This document shows positions 48,857 through 57,455 of a stretch of DNA of 64,000 nucleotides, piece by piece. A program made the translations under genes and the position numbers. Source of the DNA: an uncultured Alistipes sp. (GTDB lineage: Bacteria > Bacteroidota > Bacteroidia > Bacteroidales > Rikenellaceae); contig CAAGBL010000045.1 of assembly GCA_900768045.1 (NCBI GenBank), positions 3,435 through 67,434 of the forward strand, given 5' to 3'. Each line of letters starts with the position of its first letter. Position 1 is the stretch's first letter. The notes under the pieces are model-generated. The model made no database searches and had not been told where the DNA came from. It saw only the letters and a program-made list of their open reading frames with translations.

Positions 48857-49543
48857 CTATTTTTTATATTTAACATTTAAATTTTTTGCTAAGTAATTGA
48901 TAAACTTGGGCTTTACCTCCTCCATTGTGACCTCTCTACCAGTAAGTGTCGAGAGCGAGCATACACCTCTATCGGTGAAGCCACATGGATTGATAAGGTG
49001 GAACCACTTAAGGTCGGTCGACACATTCATAGCCAGGCCATGCATAGTCACGCCATGTGAGGCACGCACGCCTACAGCACATAGCTTAACAAGGTGGCTA
49101 CCCTGGCTAACCCACACACCCGAAGCGCCCTCCGAGCGGTGTGCCTCAATGCCATACTCCTTTGCAAGGTCGATAACCGACTGCTCCAACGCCTCTATAT
49201 AACGTCTAACACCAATGCCTATTGCGTCGAGGTCGATGATAGGGTAGCATACGAGCTGTCCTGGGCCATGAAATGTGATGTCGCCACCACGGTCGATGTG
49301 GTAGAACTCAGCGCCAAGACCTTTGAGGTACTCCTCAGTAACAAGCATATTCTGCTCGTTGCCGCTCTTACCCAATGTATATACTGCGGGGTGCTCAACA
49401 AGAAGGATTGTGCCACGTGGCTCGTCGTCAGCAAAGCTCTTCTCGAGCTTCTTACGACACAATGCGTCGAATAGCGAACGCTGCAAATCCCAGCACTCGC
49501 CATACGCCATACTCTGTAAATCTCTGATTTCTACTTCTTGCAT
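48857..49543 (-). CDS. lipB: Lipoyl(octanoyl) transferase
   Basis: A 228-residue enzyme moving octanoyl groups from ACP to lipoyl domains. RGGDITFHGPGQLVCYPI is the substrate region, the lysine is in GSHLVKLCAVGVR, and the catalytic cysteine is in NPCGFTDRGVCSL. Its start overlaps the end of lipA by 13 bases, coupling the two steps of lipoate synthesis. recJ starts 6 bases after its stop. Confidence 0.95.
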   Translation of the reverse strand: MQEVEIRDLQSMAYGECWDLQRSLFDALCRKKLEKSFADDEPRGTILLVEHPAVYTLGKSGNEQNMLVTEEYLKGLGAEFYHIDRGGDITFHGPGQLVCYPIIDLDAIGIGVRRYIEALEQSVIDLAKEYGIEAHRSEGASGVWVSQGSHLVKLCAVGVRASHGVTMHGLAMNVSTDLKWFHLINPCGFTDRGVCSLSTLTGREVTMEEVKPKFINYLAKNLNVKYKK

Positions 49544-50421
49544 ACCTTCTTCACAGCTTCAAGGGCGGCATCGGCCAAATACGACGAACGCACCAATGGT
49601 GCACTCGCACAATAGCTGAAACCCATCTCAAGAGCTGCAAGTCGGTACTCTTCGAACTTCTCGGGCGTGATATACGCCTTTACAGGATAGTGCTCCTTGG
49701 TTGGTCGAAGATATTGACCGAGAGTGACAATGCTCACACCCACTTCACGCAAATCACGAAGTGTCTGCAATATCTCCTCCTCAGTCTCTCCCAAGCCGAC
49801 CATCAATCCACTCTTGGCAACCGCTCCACTCGCTGCGATATGCTTCAATGTTTGAAGTGACGTGCGATACTTCGCACGTGAACGCACCTCGGGAGTTAGT
49901 CGCTCGACGGTTTCGATGTTATGTCCAACAATGTCGGGGTTAGATGCCAACACCACGTCCAAAAGCTCGGGGCGGGCATCCATATCAGAAATAAGGAGCT
50001 CTATCGTTGCATCGGGGTTATCACGACGAATGGCCTCGACGGTGCGTGCCCAGATTGCAGCACCATGATCCTCGAGGTCGTCACGTGCAACAGATGTAAC
50101 AACAACATGCTTCAAGCCCATCAGCTTAACGCTCTCGGCAACCTTGTCGGGCTCTGCCTCGTCGGGAGGGAGCGGACGACCAGTAGCCGTAGCGCAGAAG
50201 CGGCAGTTGCGAGTACATATGTCGCCAAGGATCATAAATGTTGCAGTACGACGACTCCAACACTCCGCCTTATTGGGACACATTCCGCTGGTGCATATTG
50301 TATGCAAGCAGCGTCCCTCGACGATTTGCTCGACCTCTGCACTATCTGTCGTACTCCTTAGGCTAATCTTTAGCCAATCGGGCTTACGTAGATAGTCGTT
50401 TTTTTGTGGTACTTTAGGCAT
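49531..50421 (-). CDS. lipA: Lipoyl synthase
   Basis: A 296-residue radical SAM enzyme inserting two sulfurs into octanoyl chains. The auxiliary cluster motif is CTSGMCPNKAECW and the SAM cluster motif is CTRNCRFC. VVVTSVARDDLEDHGA and the C-terminal LVRSSYLAD serine region are present. First gene of the lipA-lipB-recJ operon, with a consensus promoter upstream. Confidence 0.97.
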   Translation of the reverse strand: MPKVPQKNDYLRKPDWLKISLRSTTDSAEVEQIVEGRCLHTICTSGMCPNKAECWSRRTATFMILGDICTRNCRFCATATGRPLPPDEAEPDKVAESVKLMGLKHVVVTSVARDDLEDHGAAIWARTVEAIRRDNPDATIELLISDMDARPELLDVVLASNPDIVGHNIETVERLTPEVRSRAKYRTSLQTLKHIAASGAVAKSGLMVGLGETEEEILQTLRDLREVGVSIVTLGQYLRPTKEHYPVKAYITPEKFEEYRLAALEMGFSYCASAPLVRSSYLADAALEAVKKVCKK

Positions 50422-50450
50422 TCTTTAAGTTCACTTTTTTCCAATTGATG

Positions 50451-50481
50451 CAAATATACGATTTTTTTCAATAAACGCAAA
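50451..50481 (-). promoter_or_regulatory. lipA promoter
   Basis: On the minus strand, TTTG (50478-50481), 19 bases, then TATATTTG (50451-50458), about 30 bases before the lipA ATG. Confidence 0.75.
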
Positions 50482-50780
50482 ACTTTTTAAATAATTTCCT
50501 AAAATTATTGCCAACAACCATAAACCGCAGCCCAGCACCACAAAAGCAGGAAAAAAACTTCTATTTTTTATGGGGTACACTAAATTTTTTTAACGACCAG
50601 CATGTTTTTAGATAAATTTTAAAAATACTATGCTGAAAATAAGAGTGTTGTAAAAATATACGCTATAAATTAATGGTCAAAACCATTTAGAATATATTCA
50701 AAATAAGAATACATATCATACAATCTGATAGTGTTTGATGGTTGATATAAGTTTTGGTTATAATGAGATAAATATTTTTG
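50482..50780. other. AT-rich gene-free stretch with inverted repeats
   Basis: No coding frame is credible. Inverted repeats include CAGCAT/ATGCTG (about 50602-50636) flanking an A/T core and AATGGTCAAAACCATT (50673-50688). The composition is distinctly more A+T-rich than the flanking genes. It may hold regulator binding sites for the downstream small RNA or remnants of acquired DNA. Confidence 0.4.
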
Positions 50781-50781
50781 A

Positions 50782-50813
50782 TTTGCAAGATTATTTTTTT
50801 CGCCATATATTTG
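50782..50813 (+). promoter_or_regulatory. Promoter of the putative sRNA
   Basis: TTTG (50782-50785), 20 bases, then TATATTTG (50806-50813): a full consensus with no coding frame downstream. Confidence 0.75.
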
Positions 50814-50819
50814 CACCAG

Positions 50820-51001
50820 AAACAAAAAAAATAAGGCCACAAAACAAGAGTGGCTGACGAAAAAAGATAAAGGTTAATAATATATAGAATTGAGAGGAAT
50901 AAATTAAAAGAGATGTAAAAATTGGTGTAAAAAATTAGTAGTGTAAAGTTAAGATTGTTTGTGTCCGTGGGCTGCTCCCGAAAGGGGGCAGCTCCTTTTT
51001 T
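50820..51001 (+). ncRNA. Putative small RNA, family unknown
   Basis: A region of about 180 bases, framed by a consensus promoter and an intrinsic terminator, has no frame of useful length. It has a 5' hairpin GGCCAC/GTGGCT (about 50836-50860), an A-rich single-stranded middle and a terminal stem-loop. I cannot assign it to a family. The region 51002-51104 after it holds no other feature. Confidence 0.55.
50969..51001 (+). terminator. Terminator of the putative sRNA
   Basis: GGGCTGCTCCC-GAAA-GGGGGCAGCTCC with a GNRA-type loop followed by six T. Confidence 0.85.
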
Positions 51002-51104
51002 AGTGTGAAAGGTGGGAGGTGAGAAGTAAGAAGCAAGAAGTAAGGTGTGCTTCGTACTGGGTTTATTTTGTGAGATAGATAGGGTAGATGAGGGGTGCTG
51101 AGAT

Positions 51105-51201
51105 AGTGAGTTTAAGGAGTTTAAGGAATTTAGGGAGGATAGGGAATATCACTAATATCCTTAAGTTCCCTAAACTCCTTAAATTCTCTATCAATACTAT
51201 C
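51105..51201. repeat. 9-bp periodic array R4
   Basis: Purine 9-mers (AGGAGTTTA, AGGAATTTA, GGGAGGATA) lead into pyrimidine 9-mers (TCCTTAAGT, TCCCTAAAC, TCCTTAAAT, TCTCTATCA). The arms pair around ATATCACTAATAT. Confidence 0.72.
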
Positions 51202-51207
51202 AAGCGT

Positions 51208-51230
51208 CAGCCCCCTTATCACAACAAATT
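51208..51230. repeat. Half palindrome E8
   Basis: On the minus strand AATTTGTTGTGATAAGGGGG, the left arm of E1/E2, starting in the rlmH stop codon. The rest of the element is missing. Confidence 0.75.
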
Positions 51231-51702
51231 ACTCGTGGTGGTATGGTTCGTTCTTAAGGATAGTAAATGCTCTGTAGAGCTGTTCTGTGAATATTGCACG
51301 CACAATTTGGTGCGAGAATGTCATCTTCGATAGCGAGAGCTTGCTATTTGCTCGCTGGTAGACTGCGTCGCTAAAGCCATAAGGGCCTCCGATGACAAAG
51401 ACAAGGCGTTTGGTGCCTGCCGACATTCGGCGCTGGAGCATGTCGGCAAACTCAATGGAGCGTAGCTCGGCACCATGCTCGTCGAGGAGCATGAGGTGGT
51501 CGGCGTCGCTGATAAGCTTAAGTATCTGCTCGCCCTCAAGGCGTTTTTGCTCAGCCTCAGATAGCTTACGGGTGTTGCGCACGTCGGCGAGGGTGGTTAT
51601 TGCAAACTTAACATAATGGTTTAGGCGCTTGGTGTACATCGTTACCAGTGCCTCAACCTCCTTCATGTCGGTCTTGCCGACAACTACAAGCTCGATGTTC
51701 AT
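51229..51702 (-). CDS. rlmH: 23S rRNA pseudouridine-1915 N3-methyltransferase
   Basis: A 157-residue SPOUT-family enzyme with VFVIGGPYGFSDAVYQRAN (knot) and the C-terminal FSHQIVRAIFTEQLYRAFTIL helix with the conserved YHHE end. It modifies pseudouridine 1915 in helix 69. The start at 51702 (MNIELVVVGK) is the family start; an upstream ATG at 51723 overlaps the GH2-like gene. Spacing suggests co-transcription with that gene. Confidence 0.95.
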   Translation of the reverse strand: MNIELVVVGKTDMKEVEALVTMYTKRLNHYVKFAITTLADVRNTRKLSEAEQKRLEGEQILKLISDADHLMLLDEHGAELRSIEFADMLQRRMSAGTKRLVFVIGGPYGFSDAVYQRANSKLSLSKMTFSHQIVRAIFTEQLYRAFTILKNEPYHHE

Positions 51703-51704
51703 AG

Positions 51705-53033
51705 CTAAATGTCTGAGTTCCACTCGCCTTGGGCACCCTCAAATATTATGGGGCGGCTGTCGCCATACGACTTAAGGAGCTCGTAGGCCTTATACATATT
51801 ATATCCGTTGCCGATGTTACCACCCAACGAGAATGCGATAATCGAGACATGGTTTTGTGCACGACGGTACATGGCCTCAACACGCATGAGGTACTCGTCC
51901 AAGAGCAGTGGATCGTTTGATGGTGTGCCGTTAATCTCACGGTTATCTGCCGATGAGGGCGAGGCGAGGGCTGCACAGTCGATGACGTAGATGCCCATGG
52001 CGTCGCACAACGAGTAGAACCACTTAGGCTGTGGGTACTCGGGGCATAGGCAGTTGATGCCCTTCGCCTTGAGCGTCTTAATCTCCTGCTGGGTTGTCGC
52101 CTTGTCCTTTGCTGCGTTGTATGTTTGCTTGTTGAGCTTTAGTGCTTTATCGAATAGTAAAATCTCGCCATTGCCGTTATATCCATGCTTGGCAAAGCCC
52201 ACCTTCACGGGGATATACTCACGCAATACGCCACCTCGCTTGACGTAAATCATGAGGTCATAGAGTTTAGCATTTGTTGCCGACCAGCGGAAGTGGTTCG
52301 AGTTGTAGCTAAAGGGCTTAAATGTGACGGTATCGCGTGAGCTGCCCTCAAACCTAAACTTATTTACGCTATAATCCACGAGCTTGCCCTCAGGATCGTA
52401 GAGGTCGAAGCCGAGCTCAAGCTCTTCGTCGGTAGTAAAGCTATTCTCAATGGTGATGTCGAGTTGTAGGCGGCCAAAGCGATTGAGTGAGTCGGGTAGT
52501 AGTCGTACGTTGTAGTCGTAGACACCCACACGGCGCTGCGCAAAGATGTAGCAGTTCTCAAACTTTGTGCGCTGGGCTATGGTTAGTCCCTCTGCAAGAC
52601 GCTCCATATATGGCTCAGCAACCACCACCACGGCAAGAACATTCACCCCCTGCTCGAGGTAGGGCGAGATATAGAGGTCGGCGGGCGAGAACCTATCTAT
52701 TGGTGCGCAAATCTGCTCACCATTGATAAATATTGCGTAGTCGGCACCGACATTCTCCATGTGGAGGTAGGCGCTAAAGTCGTTCCATGCTGCGGGCACC
52801 TCAATCTGCTGCTCGTATACGGCACGCACAGTGCCACTCGCCTCCTCAAATTGAAGCTCGGGGCATACGGCGATGTAGTTGTCAATTTTGGTGCGGATGT
52901 CGTTCTGTGCATCTTCACGCTTGTCGTAGCATATAAACTCAGAGCGTGCTATGCGGGCCTGTGCCATGAGCTCTTGACATGCTGTAAAGGCCACGACAAA
53001 GGACAAAAGGGAGTATAATATTGCTTTTTTCAT
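51705..53033 (-). CDS. GH2-like secreted protein, probably inactive
   Basis: A 442-residue exported protein with GH2 (beta-galactosidase-type) domain order: a sugar-binding jelly roll (DFSAYLHMENVGADYAIFING), an Ig-like domain (YNVRLLPDSLNRFGRLQLDI) and the start of the TIM barrel (AKHGYNGNGEILLFD to RPIIFEGAQGEW). GH2 enzymes carry acid/base Glu in a G-N-E motif after the SL strand; here the strand reads SIIAFSLGGNIGNG, with no Glu. The chain also stops before the nucleophile region. The reading frame is intact, so this may be a binding protein derived from an enzyme. It precedes rlmH. Confidence 0.65.
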   Translation of the reverse strand: MKKAILYSLLSFVVAFTACQELMAQARIARSEFICYDKREDAQNDIRTKIDNYIAVCPELQFEEASGTVRAVYEQQIEVPAAWNDFSAYLHMENVGADYAIFINGEQICAPIDRFSPADLYISPYLEQGVNVLAVVVVAEPYMERLAEGLTIAQRTKFENCYIFAQRRVGVYDYNVRLLPDSLNRFGRLQLDITIENSFTTDEELELGFDLYDPEGKLVDYSVNKFRFEGSSRDTVTFKPFSYNSNHFRWSATNAKLYDLMIYVKRGGVLREYIPVKVGFAKHGYNGNGEILLFDKALKLNKQTYNAAKDKATTQQEIKTLKAKGINCLCPEYPQPKWFYSLCDAMGIYVIDCAALASPSSADNREINGTPSNDPLLLDEYLMRVEAMYRRAQNHVSIIAFSLGGNIGNGYNMYKAYELLKSYGDSRPIIFEGAQGEWNSDI

Positions 53034-53048
53034 AGAATCAATTTAGCA

Positions 53049-53056
53049 CAAAGGTA
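53049..53056 (-). promoter_or_regulatory. Promoter -7 box of the GH2-like/rlmH unit
   Basis: TACCTTTG on the minus strand, 15 bases before the ATG at 53033. Confidence 0.55.
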
Positions 53057-53098
53057 CAAAAAAGCCAATAAGTATGCAATCGTTTATAATTTTTTTAG

Positions 53099-53106
53099 TA
53101 ATTTTG
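53099..53106 (+). promoter_or_regulatory. asnS promoter -7 box
   Basis: TAATTTTG, 65 bases upstream of the asnS ATG, back to back with the divergent box at 53049-53056. Confidence 0.5.
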
Positions 53107-53171
53107 CACGATATTATGGCGTTACTACGCCTAAGCTAACGAACAAAATCGAAATAAAATATATAAAGAGT

Positions 53172-54560
53172 ATGAAACTAACACGTATTGCCGAGATTCT
53201 CAAGATGGAGGGCGACGGCAGAGATATCACAGTCAAGGGTTGGGTGCGCACCAAGCGAGGCAACAAAAATGTAGCCTTCATTGCGCTCAACGATGGCTCG
53301 TGTGTAGCTAACATTCAGATCGTTGTTGACCTCGCAAAGATCGACGAGGCAGAGCTTAAGGGTGTAACCACTGGCGCATGCTTGCGTGTTGATGGCCAGC
53401 TCGTTGCATCACTCGGTCAGGGCCAGGGAGTAGAGGTGCAGGCATCAAAAATCGAGATTTATGGTACTGCCGACCCTGAGACATACCCACTTCAGAAGAA
53501 GGGCCACTCGCTCGAGTTCTTGCGTGATATCGCCTACTTGCGTCCACGTACCAACACCTTTGGTGCTGTGTTGCGTATTCGCCACGCTATGGCTTTTGCT
53601 ATCCACAAGTACTTCAACGACAGAGGTTTCTACTATCTACACACTCCACTTATCACAGCCTCAGACTGCGAGGGTGCTGGTGCTATGTTCAACGTATCGA
53701 CACTCGATATGCAGAACCCACCACGCCTCGAGGACGGATCGGTGGACTACTCACAGGACTTCTTCGGCAAGCCATGTAGCCTAACCGTATCTGGTCAGCT
53801 TGAGGGTGAGCTTGGAGCCTTGGCATTGGGACAGATTTATACATTCGGCCCTACATTCCGTGCCGAGAACTCAAATACTCCACGCCACTTGGCAGAGTTC
53901 TGGATGATTGAGCCAGAGATGGCATTCTACGAGCTTCAGGACGACATGGATCTCGCTGAGGACTTCCTCAAGTATCTTATCCGCTACGCTATGGAGAACT
54001 GCCGTGAGGACCTCGAGTTCATGAATAAGATGTGGGATAAGGGCCTCTTGGAGCGTTTGCAGTTTGTTCTCGATAACGACTTCGTACGCCTCGACTACAC
54101 TGAGGGTATCGAGATATTGAAGGCTTCAGGCCGTAAGTTCGAGTTCCCTTGCGAGTGGGGCTGCGATCTTCAGTCAGAGCACGAGCGCTACCTCGTTGAG
54201 GAGCACTTCAAGCGTCCAGTAATCCTTATCAACTATCCTAAGGAGATTAAGGCCTTCTATATGAAGCAGAACGACGATGGCAAGACAGTGCGTGCTATGG
54301 ACGTTTTGTTCCCACAAATTGGAGAAATTATCGGTGGTTCGGAGCGTGAAGCAGACTTTGGCAAGCTTTGTGCTAGAGTAGATGAGTTAGGCATGAGCCG
54401 CAAGGAGCTTTGGTGGTACCTCGACACACGTCGTTGGGGTTCAGCACCTCACTCTGGCTTCGGTCTCGGCTTCGAGCGTCTGCTTTTGTTCGTTACAGGC
54501 ATGGGCAATATCCGTGATGTTATTCCATTCCCACGAACTCCAAAGAACGCAGAGTTCTAA
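53172..54560 (+). CDS. asnS: Asparaginyl-tRNA synthetase
   Basis: A 462-residue class IIb synthetase. An N-terminal OB-fold anticodon domain is seen (VKGWVRTKRGNKNVAFIALNDG). Motif 2 is FRAENSNTPRHLAEFWMIE and motif 3 is GFGLGFERLLLFVTG. AsnRS is distinguished from AspRS by the sequence of the substrate pocket, here TFRAENSNTPRH. Length is normal. Confidence 0.96.
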   Translation: MKLTRIAEILKMEGDGRDITVKGWVRTKRGNKNVAFIALNDGSCVANIQIVVDLAKIDEAELKGVTTGACLRVDGQLVASLGQGQGVEVQASKIEIYGTADPETYPLQKKGHSLEFLRDIAYLRPRTNTFGAVLRIRHAMAFAIHKYFNDRGFYYLHTPLITASDCEGAGAMFNVSTLDMQNPPRLEDGSVDYSQDFFGKPCSLTVSGQLEGELGALALGQIYTFGPTFRAENSNTPRHLAEFWMIEPEMAFYELQDDMDLAEDFLKYLIRYAMENCREDLEFMNKMWDKGLLERLQFVLDNDFVRLDYTEGIEILKASGRKFEFPCEWGCDLQSEHERYLVEEHFKRPVILINYPKEIKAFYMKQNDDGKTVRAMDVLFPQIGEIIGGSEREADFGKLCARVDELGMSRKELWWYLDTRRWGSAPHSGFGLGFERLLLFVTGMGNIRDVIPFPRTPKNAEF

Positions 54561-54579
54561 ACCGACACAATGCCTTACA

Positions 54580-54608
54580 AACGGCCGGCCCAAGGCTGGC
54601 CGTTTTTT
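54580..54608 (+). terminator. Terminator after asnS
   Basis: AACGGCCGGCC pairs with GGCTGGCCGTT with a short loop, followed by six T. Confidence 0.9.
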
Positions 54609-54638
54609 AATATTAAGGTACACTAAAAACAACTAACA

Positions 54639-56066
54639 ATGGCAAACCGACTTCAACAAACCATTGCGTTACAGACCAAAATCTCGCCGCAACAGATCCA
54701 GATGATAAAGCTTCTGGAGCTCCCAGCAATGCAACTCGAGGAGCGCATAAAGCGTGAAATTGAGGAAAACATCGTGTTGGAGGAGGAGCCTGAGACTCAG
54801 AGTGATGGCGACGATACGCCAACAAAAATCTCGGTTGAGGAGTATATCGGTCGAGAGGATGACACGCCATCGTACAAGGCCCGCATCAACAACTTCTCGA
54901 AGGACGACAAGCAGCGCCCCGTGTATATCTCCGAGGGCAGATCTCTTGGCGAGTCGCTTATCGAGCAGCTACGCTTCCGCTCCCTCTCTGACGAGGAGCT
55001 AACCATAGCGGCATATATAGTCGGTAGCATCGACGATGATGGCTACCTGCGTCGTGACCTTGTGTCATTAAGCGACGACCTTGCTTTCACTCGAGGTATG
55101 GACGTGTCGGTTGAGGAGCTTGAACGCATACTACACATCGTGCATGAGCTTGAACCAGCAGGCATCGGTGCCCGCTCGCTTCAGGAGTGTCTGCTCTTGC
55201 AGATGCCTGAGCATACCCTTGATAGCAAGACTAAGTTGTTGGCACATAAGATTATATCGTCGCACTTCGAGGCATTTACTAAGAAGCACTATGAGCGACT
55301 CATAGCCCGTCTTGGCTGTAGCGAGGAGGAGTTTAAGGAGGCTATCGACTACATACGTGGCCTCTCGCCCAAGCCAGGCAACCTCTATACCGAGGGAGGT
55401 ATCGACACCACGCCATATATCACTCCCGACTTCCTCTTAGATAATAGCAATGGCGAGCTTAGGCTGATGCTCAACTCGCAGGGTATTCCCGAGGTGCGCA
55501 TATCTCGTCGCTACAAAGACATGATGCGTGACCTTGTGTCGCCCGATGGCACAATAAAGGCTGAGGATAAGGAGGCTGTGCAGTTTGTGAAGTCGAAAAT
55601 CGACTCGGCAAAGTGGTTTATCTCGGCTATAAAGCAGCGCCACGATACGCTCATGCGTACCATGCAGACGATACTCAACTTTCAGCGTGAGTACTTCCAA
55701 GATGGCGATAAGAGCAAGCTTAAGCCGATGATTCTAAAGGATATAGCCGACCGCACAGAGCTCGATGTGTCGACAATTTCACGTGTGGTTAACAGCAAAT
55801 ACATACAGACTCACTTTGGCATTATTTTGTTGAAGTCGCTCTTCTCGGAGGCTATGCTCACATCGTCGGGCGAGGAGGTGTCGAGCCACGAGATAAAGAC
55901 TATTTTGAGCGAATATATCGACAACGAGGATAAGCGCCACCCGCTCACTGATGAGAACCTGATGGATATCCTCAATGAGCGAGGCTACCGCATAGCACGT
56001 CGCACCGTGGCCAAGTACCGAGAGATGCTCGATATTCCCGTAGCACGCATGCGTAAGCAGATATAA
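54639..56066 (+). CDS. rpoN: RNA polymerase sigma-54 factor
   Basis: A 475-residue sigma-54. Region I has LQQTIALQTKISPQQIQM, followed by an acidic linker (ENIVLEEEPETQSDGDD) and the core-binding domain. The C-terminal DNA-binding part has the RpoN box RRTVAKYREMLDI. It directs expression from -24/-12 promoters activated by enhancer proteins. No activator gene or clear -24/-12 site was found in the window. Confidence 0.96.
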   Translation: MANRLQQTIALQTKISPQQIQMIKLLELPAMQLEERIKREIEENIVLEEEPETQSDGDDTPTKISVEEYIGREDDTPSYKARINNFSKDDKQRPVYISEGRSLGESLIEQLRFRSLSDEELTIAAYIVGSIDDDGYLRRDLVSLSDDLAFTRGMDVSVEELERILHIVHELEPAGIGARSLQECLLLQMPEHTLDSKTKLLAHKIISSHFEAFTKKHYERLIARLGCSEEEFKEAIDYIRGLSPKPGNLYTEGGIDTTPYITPDFLLDNSNGELRLMLNSQGIPEVRISRRYKDMMRDLVSPDGTIKAEDKEAVQFVKSKIDSAKWFISAIKQRHDTLMRTMQTILNFQREYFQDGDKSKLKPMILKDIADRTELDVSTISRVVNSKYIQTHFGIILLKSLFSEAMLTSSGEEVSSHEIKTILSEYIDNEDKRHPLTDENLMDILNERGYRIARRTVAKYREMLDIPVARMRKQI

Positions 56067-56067
56067 C

Positions 56068-56104
56068 AAATTAGGCTGACCACGAAAGTCAGCCTAATTT
56101 TGTT
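56068..56104. terminator. Bidirectional terminator between rpoN and the GH5 gene
   Basis: AAATTAGGCTGAC and GTCAGCCTAATTT form a 13-bp stem between convergent genes. Confidence 0.85.
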
Positions 56105-56123
56105 TCATAATTACTCTAAGTCT

Positions 56124-57455
56124 TTACTCTGCGATATTGCCAAGCGCTTTGTTTGTATTGCGAATGATGGTCATTGTAGACTCGTCCTCAACAAAAATTG
56201 AGTTAAGGCCCTGCTGCTCCTGCGCTGGATCGCCTGTGTAGTCGTCGCCCTTAGCCCAGTACTCGTGGTCCTCGACATTTGTCTCGGCATATCCGCCCCA
56301 GCTCCAGAAGTTGCAGCCAGCGAAGACACCATTTTTAGCTTTAGACTTTACGATAAGGTCGAAAACGAAGGTGTAATACATATCACGGCAAACAACGGGG
56401 CTACCCTTGCGGAAGTCCATATTGTCACGTGGCATGCCAAACTCCTCAACAACAACGGGCTTGTTAATCTTCTCACCAAGCTCGAGGTGCATGTTGATAT
56501 ACTCTTCGGTGTACTCGCACGACTGCTGCAAATCCTCACGCATAGCGTCGCCACGCATCCACTTCCAGTTGTAGGGCCATACGTGGCAGTTGATATATGA
56601 AATCTCGTCGATGGCGTGAATCTTCTCGCACAAATCCATATCCCACTCGCAGCCGTAGTAGCCCTCTGAGCCGGTGGAAATCATGTGGTTAGGGTCTAAC
56701 TCACGGATAAGCTTTGCCGATGTAGCAAGCCACTCTGCAAAGTGCTCTTTGTTGTCTTGCTCCTTCGAGCTGAAGGCACGTGGCTCGTTAGAAATCTGCC
56801 ATGAGAAGATAGCAGGATCGTCGATATACTTGATGCCAGTATAGCGGTTTGTGCGACCTACGATAAACTTCACGTGGTCATAGAATATCTGCTTAGCACG
56901 CTCATTACGCACGAACTCGCCAGCAAAGGTGTTGTACGAGAACCAGCCATCGACACGTGGAACAAGAACAGGGGTGTTGTTGGCCCATGCAACATACTGA
57001 GTATAGCCACCGCTCCACTCCCAGGCGTTGTTGAAGTAGAGCACTGCGGTCATCTCTCTCTTGCCGAGCTCCATCATCAGGTAGTCGAGACCTGCCAACA
57101 CCTCGTCGTTATACTTGCCTGGCTGTGGCTGTAGGTTAGGCTCAATCTTGCCGAGGAGGCCATTCTCGCCCTCGCCACCTACCAATATGCGGAGGTTGTC
57201 GATGCCATTAGCCTTCATAAAGTCGAGCTCCTTGCATAGGCGCTCACGGTTGCCACCCTCGCCCTCAGAGCCGAGGATTGCGCCATACCAGAAGTTTGTG
57301 CCTACGAAGTAGTATGGTTGGCCATTGCGCATAAACTGGCCATTCTCAACGGTGATGATGCCCTGCTTAGGGCTCTCGTTGCGGTTGCAAGCGGTGCTCA
57401 ATGTAGCAACTGCGCAGATAAGCACGAGGCTTGCGATAGTAAATAGTCTCTTCAT
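56124..57455 (-). CDS. GH5-family glycoside hydrolase lipoprotein (mannanase-like)
   Basis: A 443-residue lipoprotein (lipobox LSTAC) with a GH5 TIM barrel. The acid/base glutamate is in FSWQISNEPR, the nucleophile is in VVVEEFGMPR, and the N-terminal FVGTNFWYGAIL and MKANGIDNLRILVGGEGE segments are GH5-like. The sequence type resembles GH5_7 endo-beta-1,4-mannanases. The ATG at 57455 starts the signal peptide and is preferred to 57491. No SusC/SusD pair is adjacent, so this is an isolated surface glycanase. Confidence 0.88.
   Translation of the reverse strand: MKRLFTIASLVLICAVATLSTACNRNESPKQGIITVENGQFMRNGQPYYFVGTNFWYGAILGSEGEGGNRERLCKELDFMKANGIDNLRILVGGEGENGLLGKIEPNLQPQPGKYNDEVLAGLDYLMMELGKREMTAVLYFNNAWEWSGGYTQYVAWANNTPVLVPRVDGWFSYNTFAGEFVRNERAKQIFYDHVKFIVGRTNRYTGIKYIDDPAIFSWQISNEPRAFSSKEQDNKEHFAEWLATSAKLIRELDPNHMISTGSEGYYGCEWDMDLCEKIHAIDEISYINCHVWPYNWKWMRGDAMREDLQQSCEYTEEYINMHLELGEKINKPVVVEEFGMPRDNMDFRKGSPVVCRDMYYTFVFDLIVKSKAKNGVFAGCNFWSWGGYAETNVEDHEYWAKGDDYTGDPAQEQQGLNSIFVEDESTMTIIRNTNKALGNIAE

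Noticed and set aside
51088..51333. Frame across array R4 that reads as repeated Leu-Arg-Ser triplets
   Set aside because: A 9-base DNA period gives a three-residue protein period in any open frame; the same appears in R1 and R2 frames, so it reflects the repeat, not a gene.
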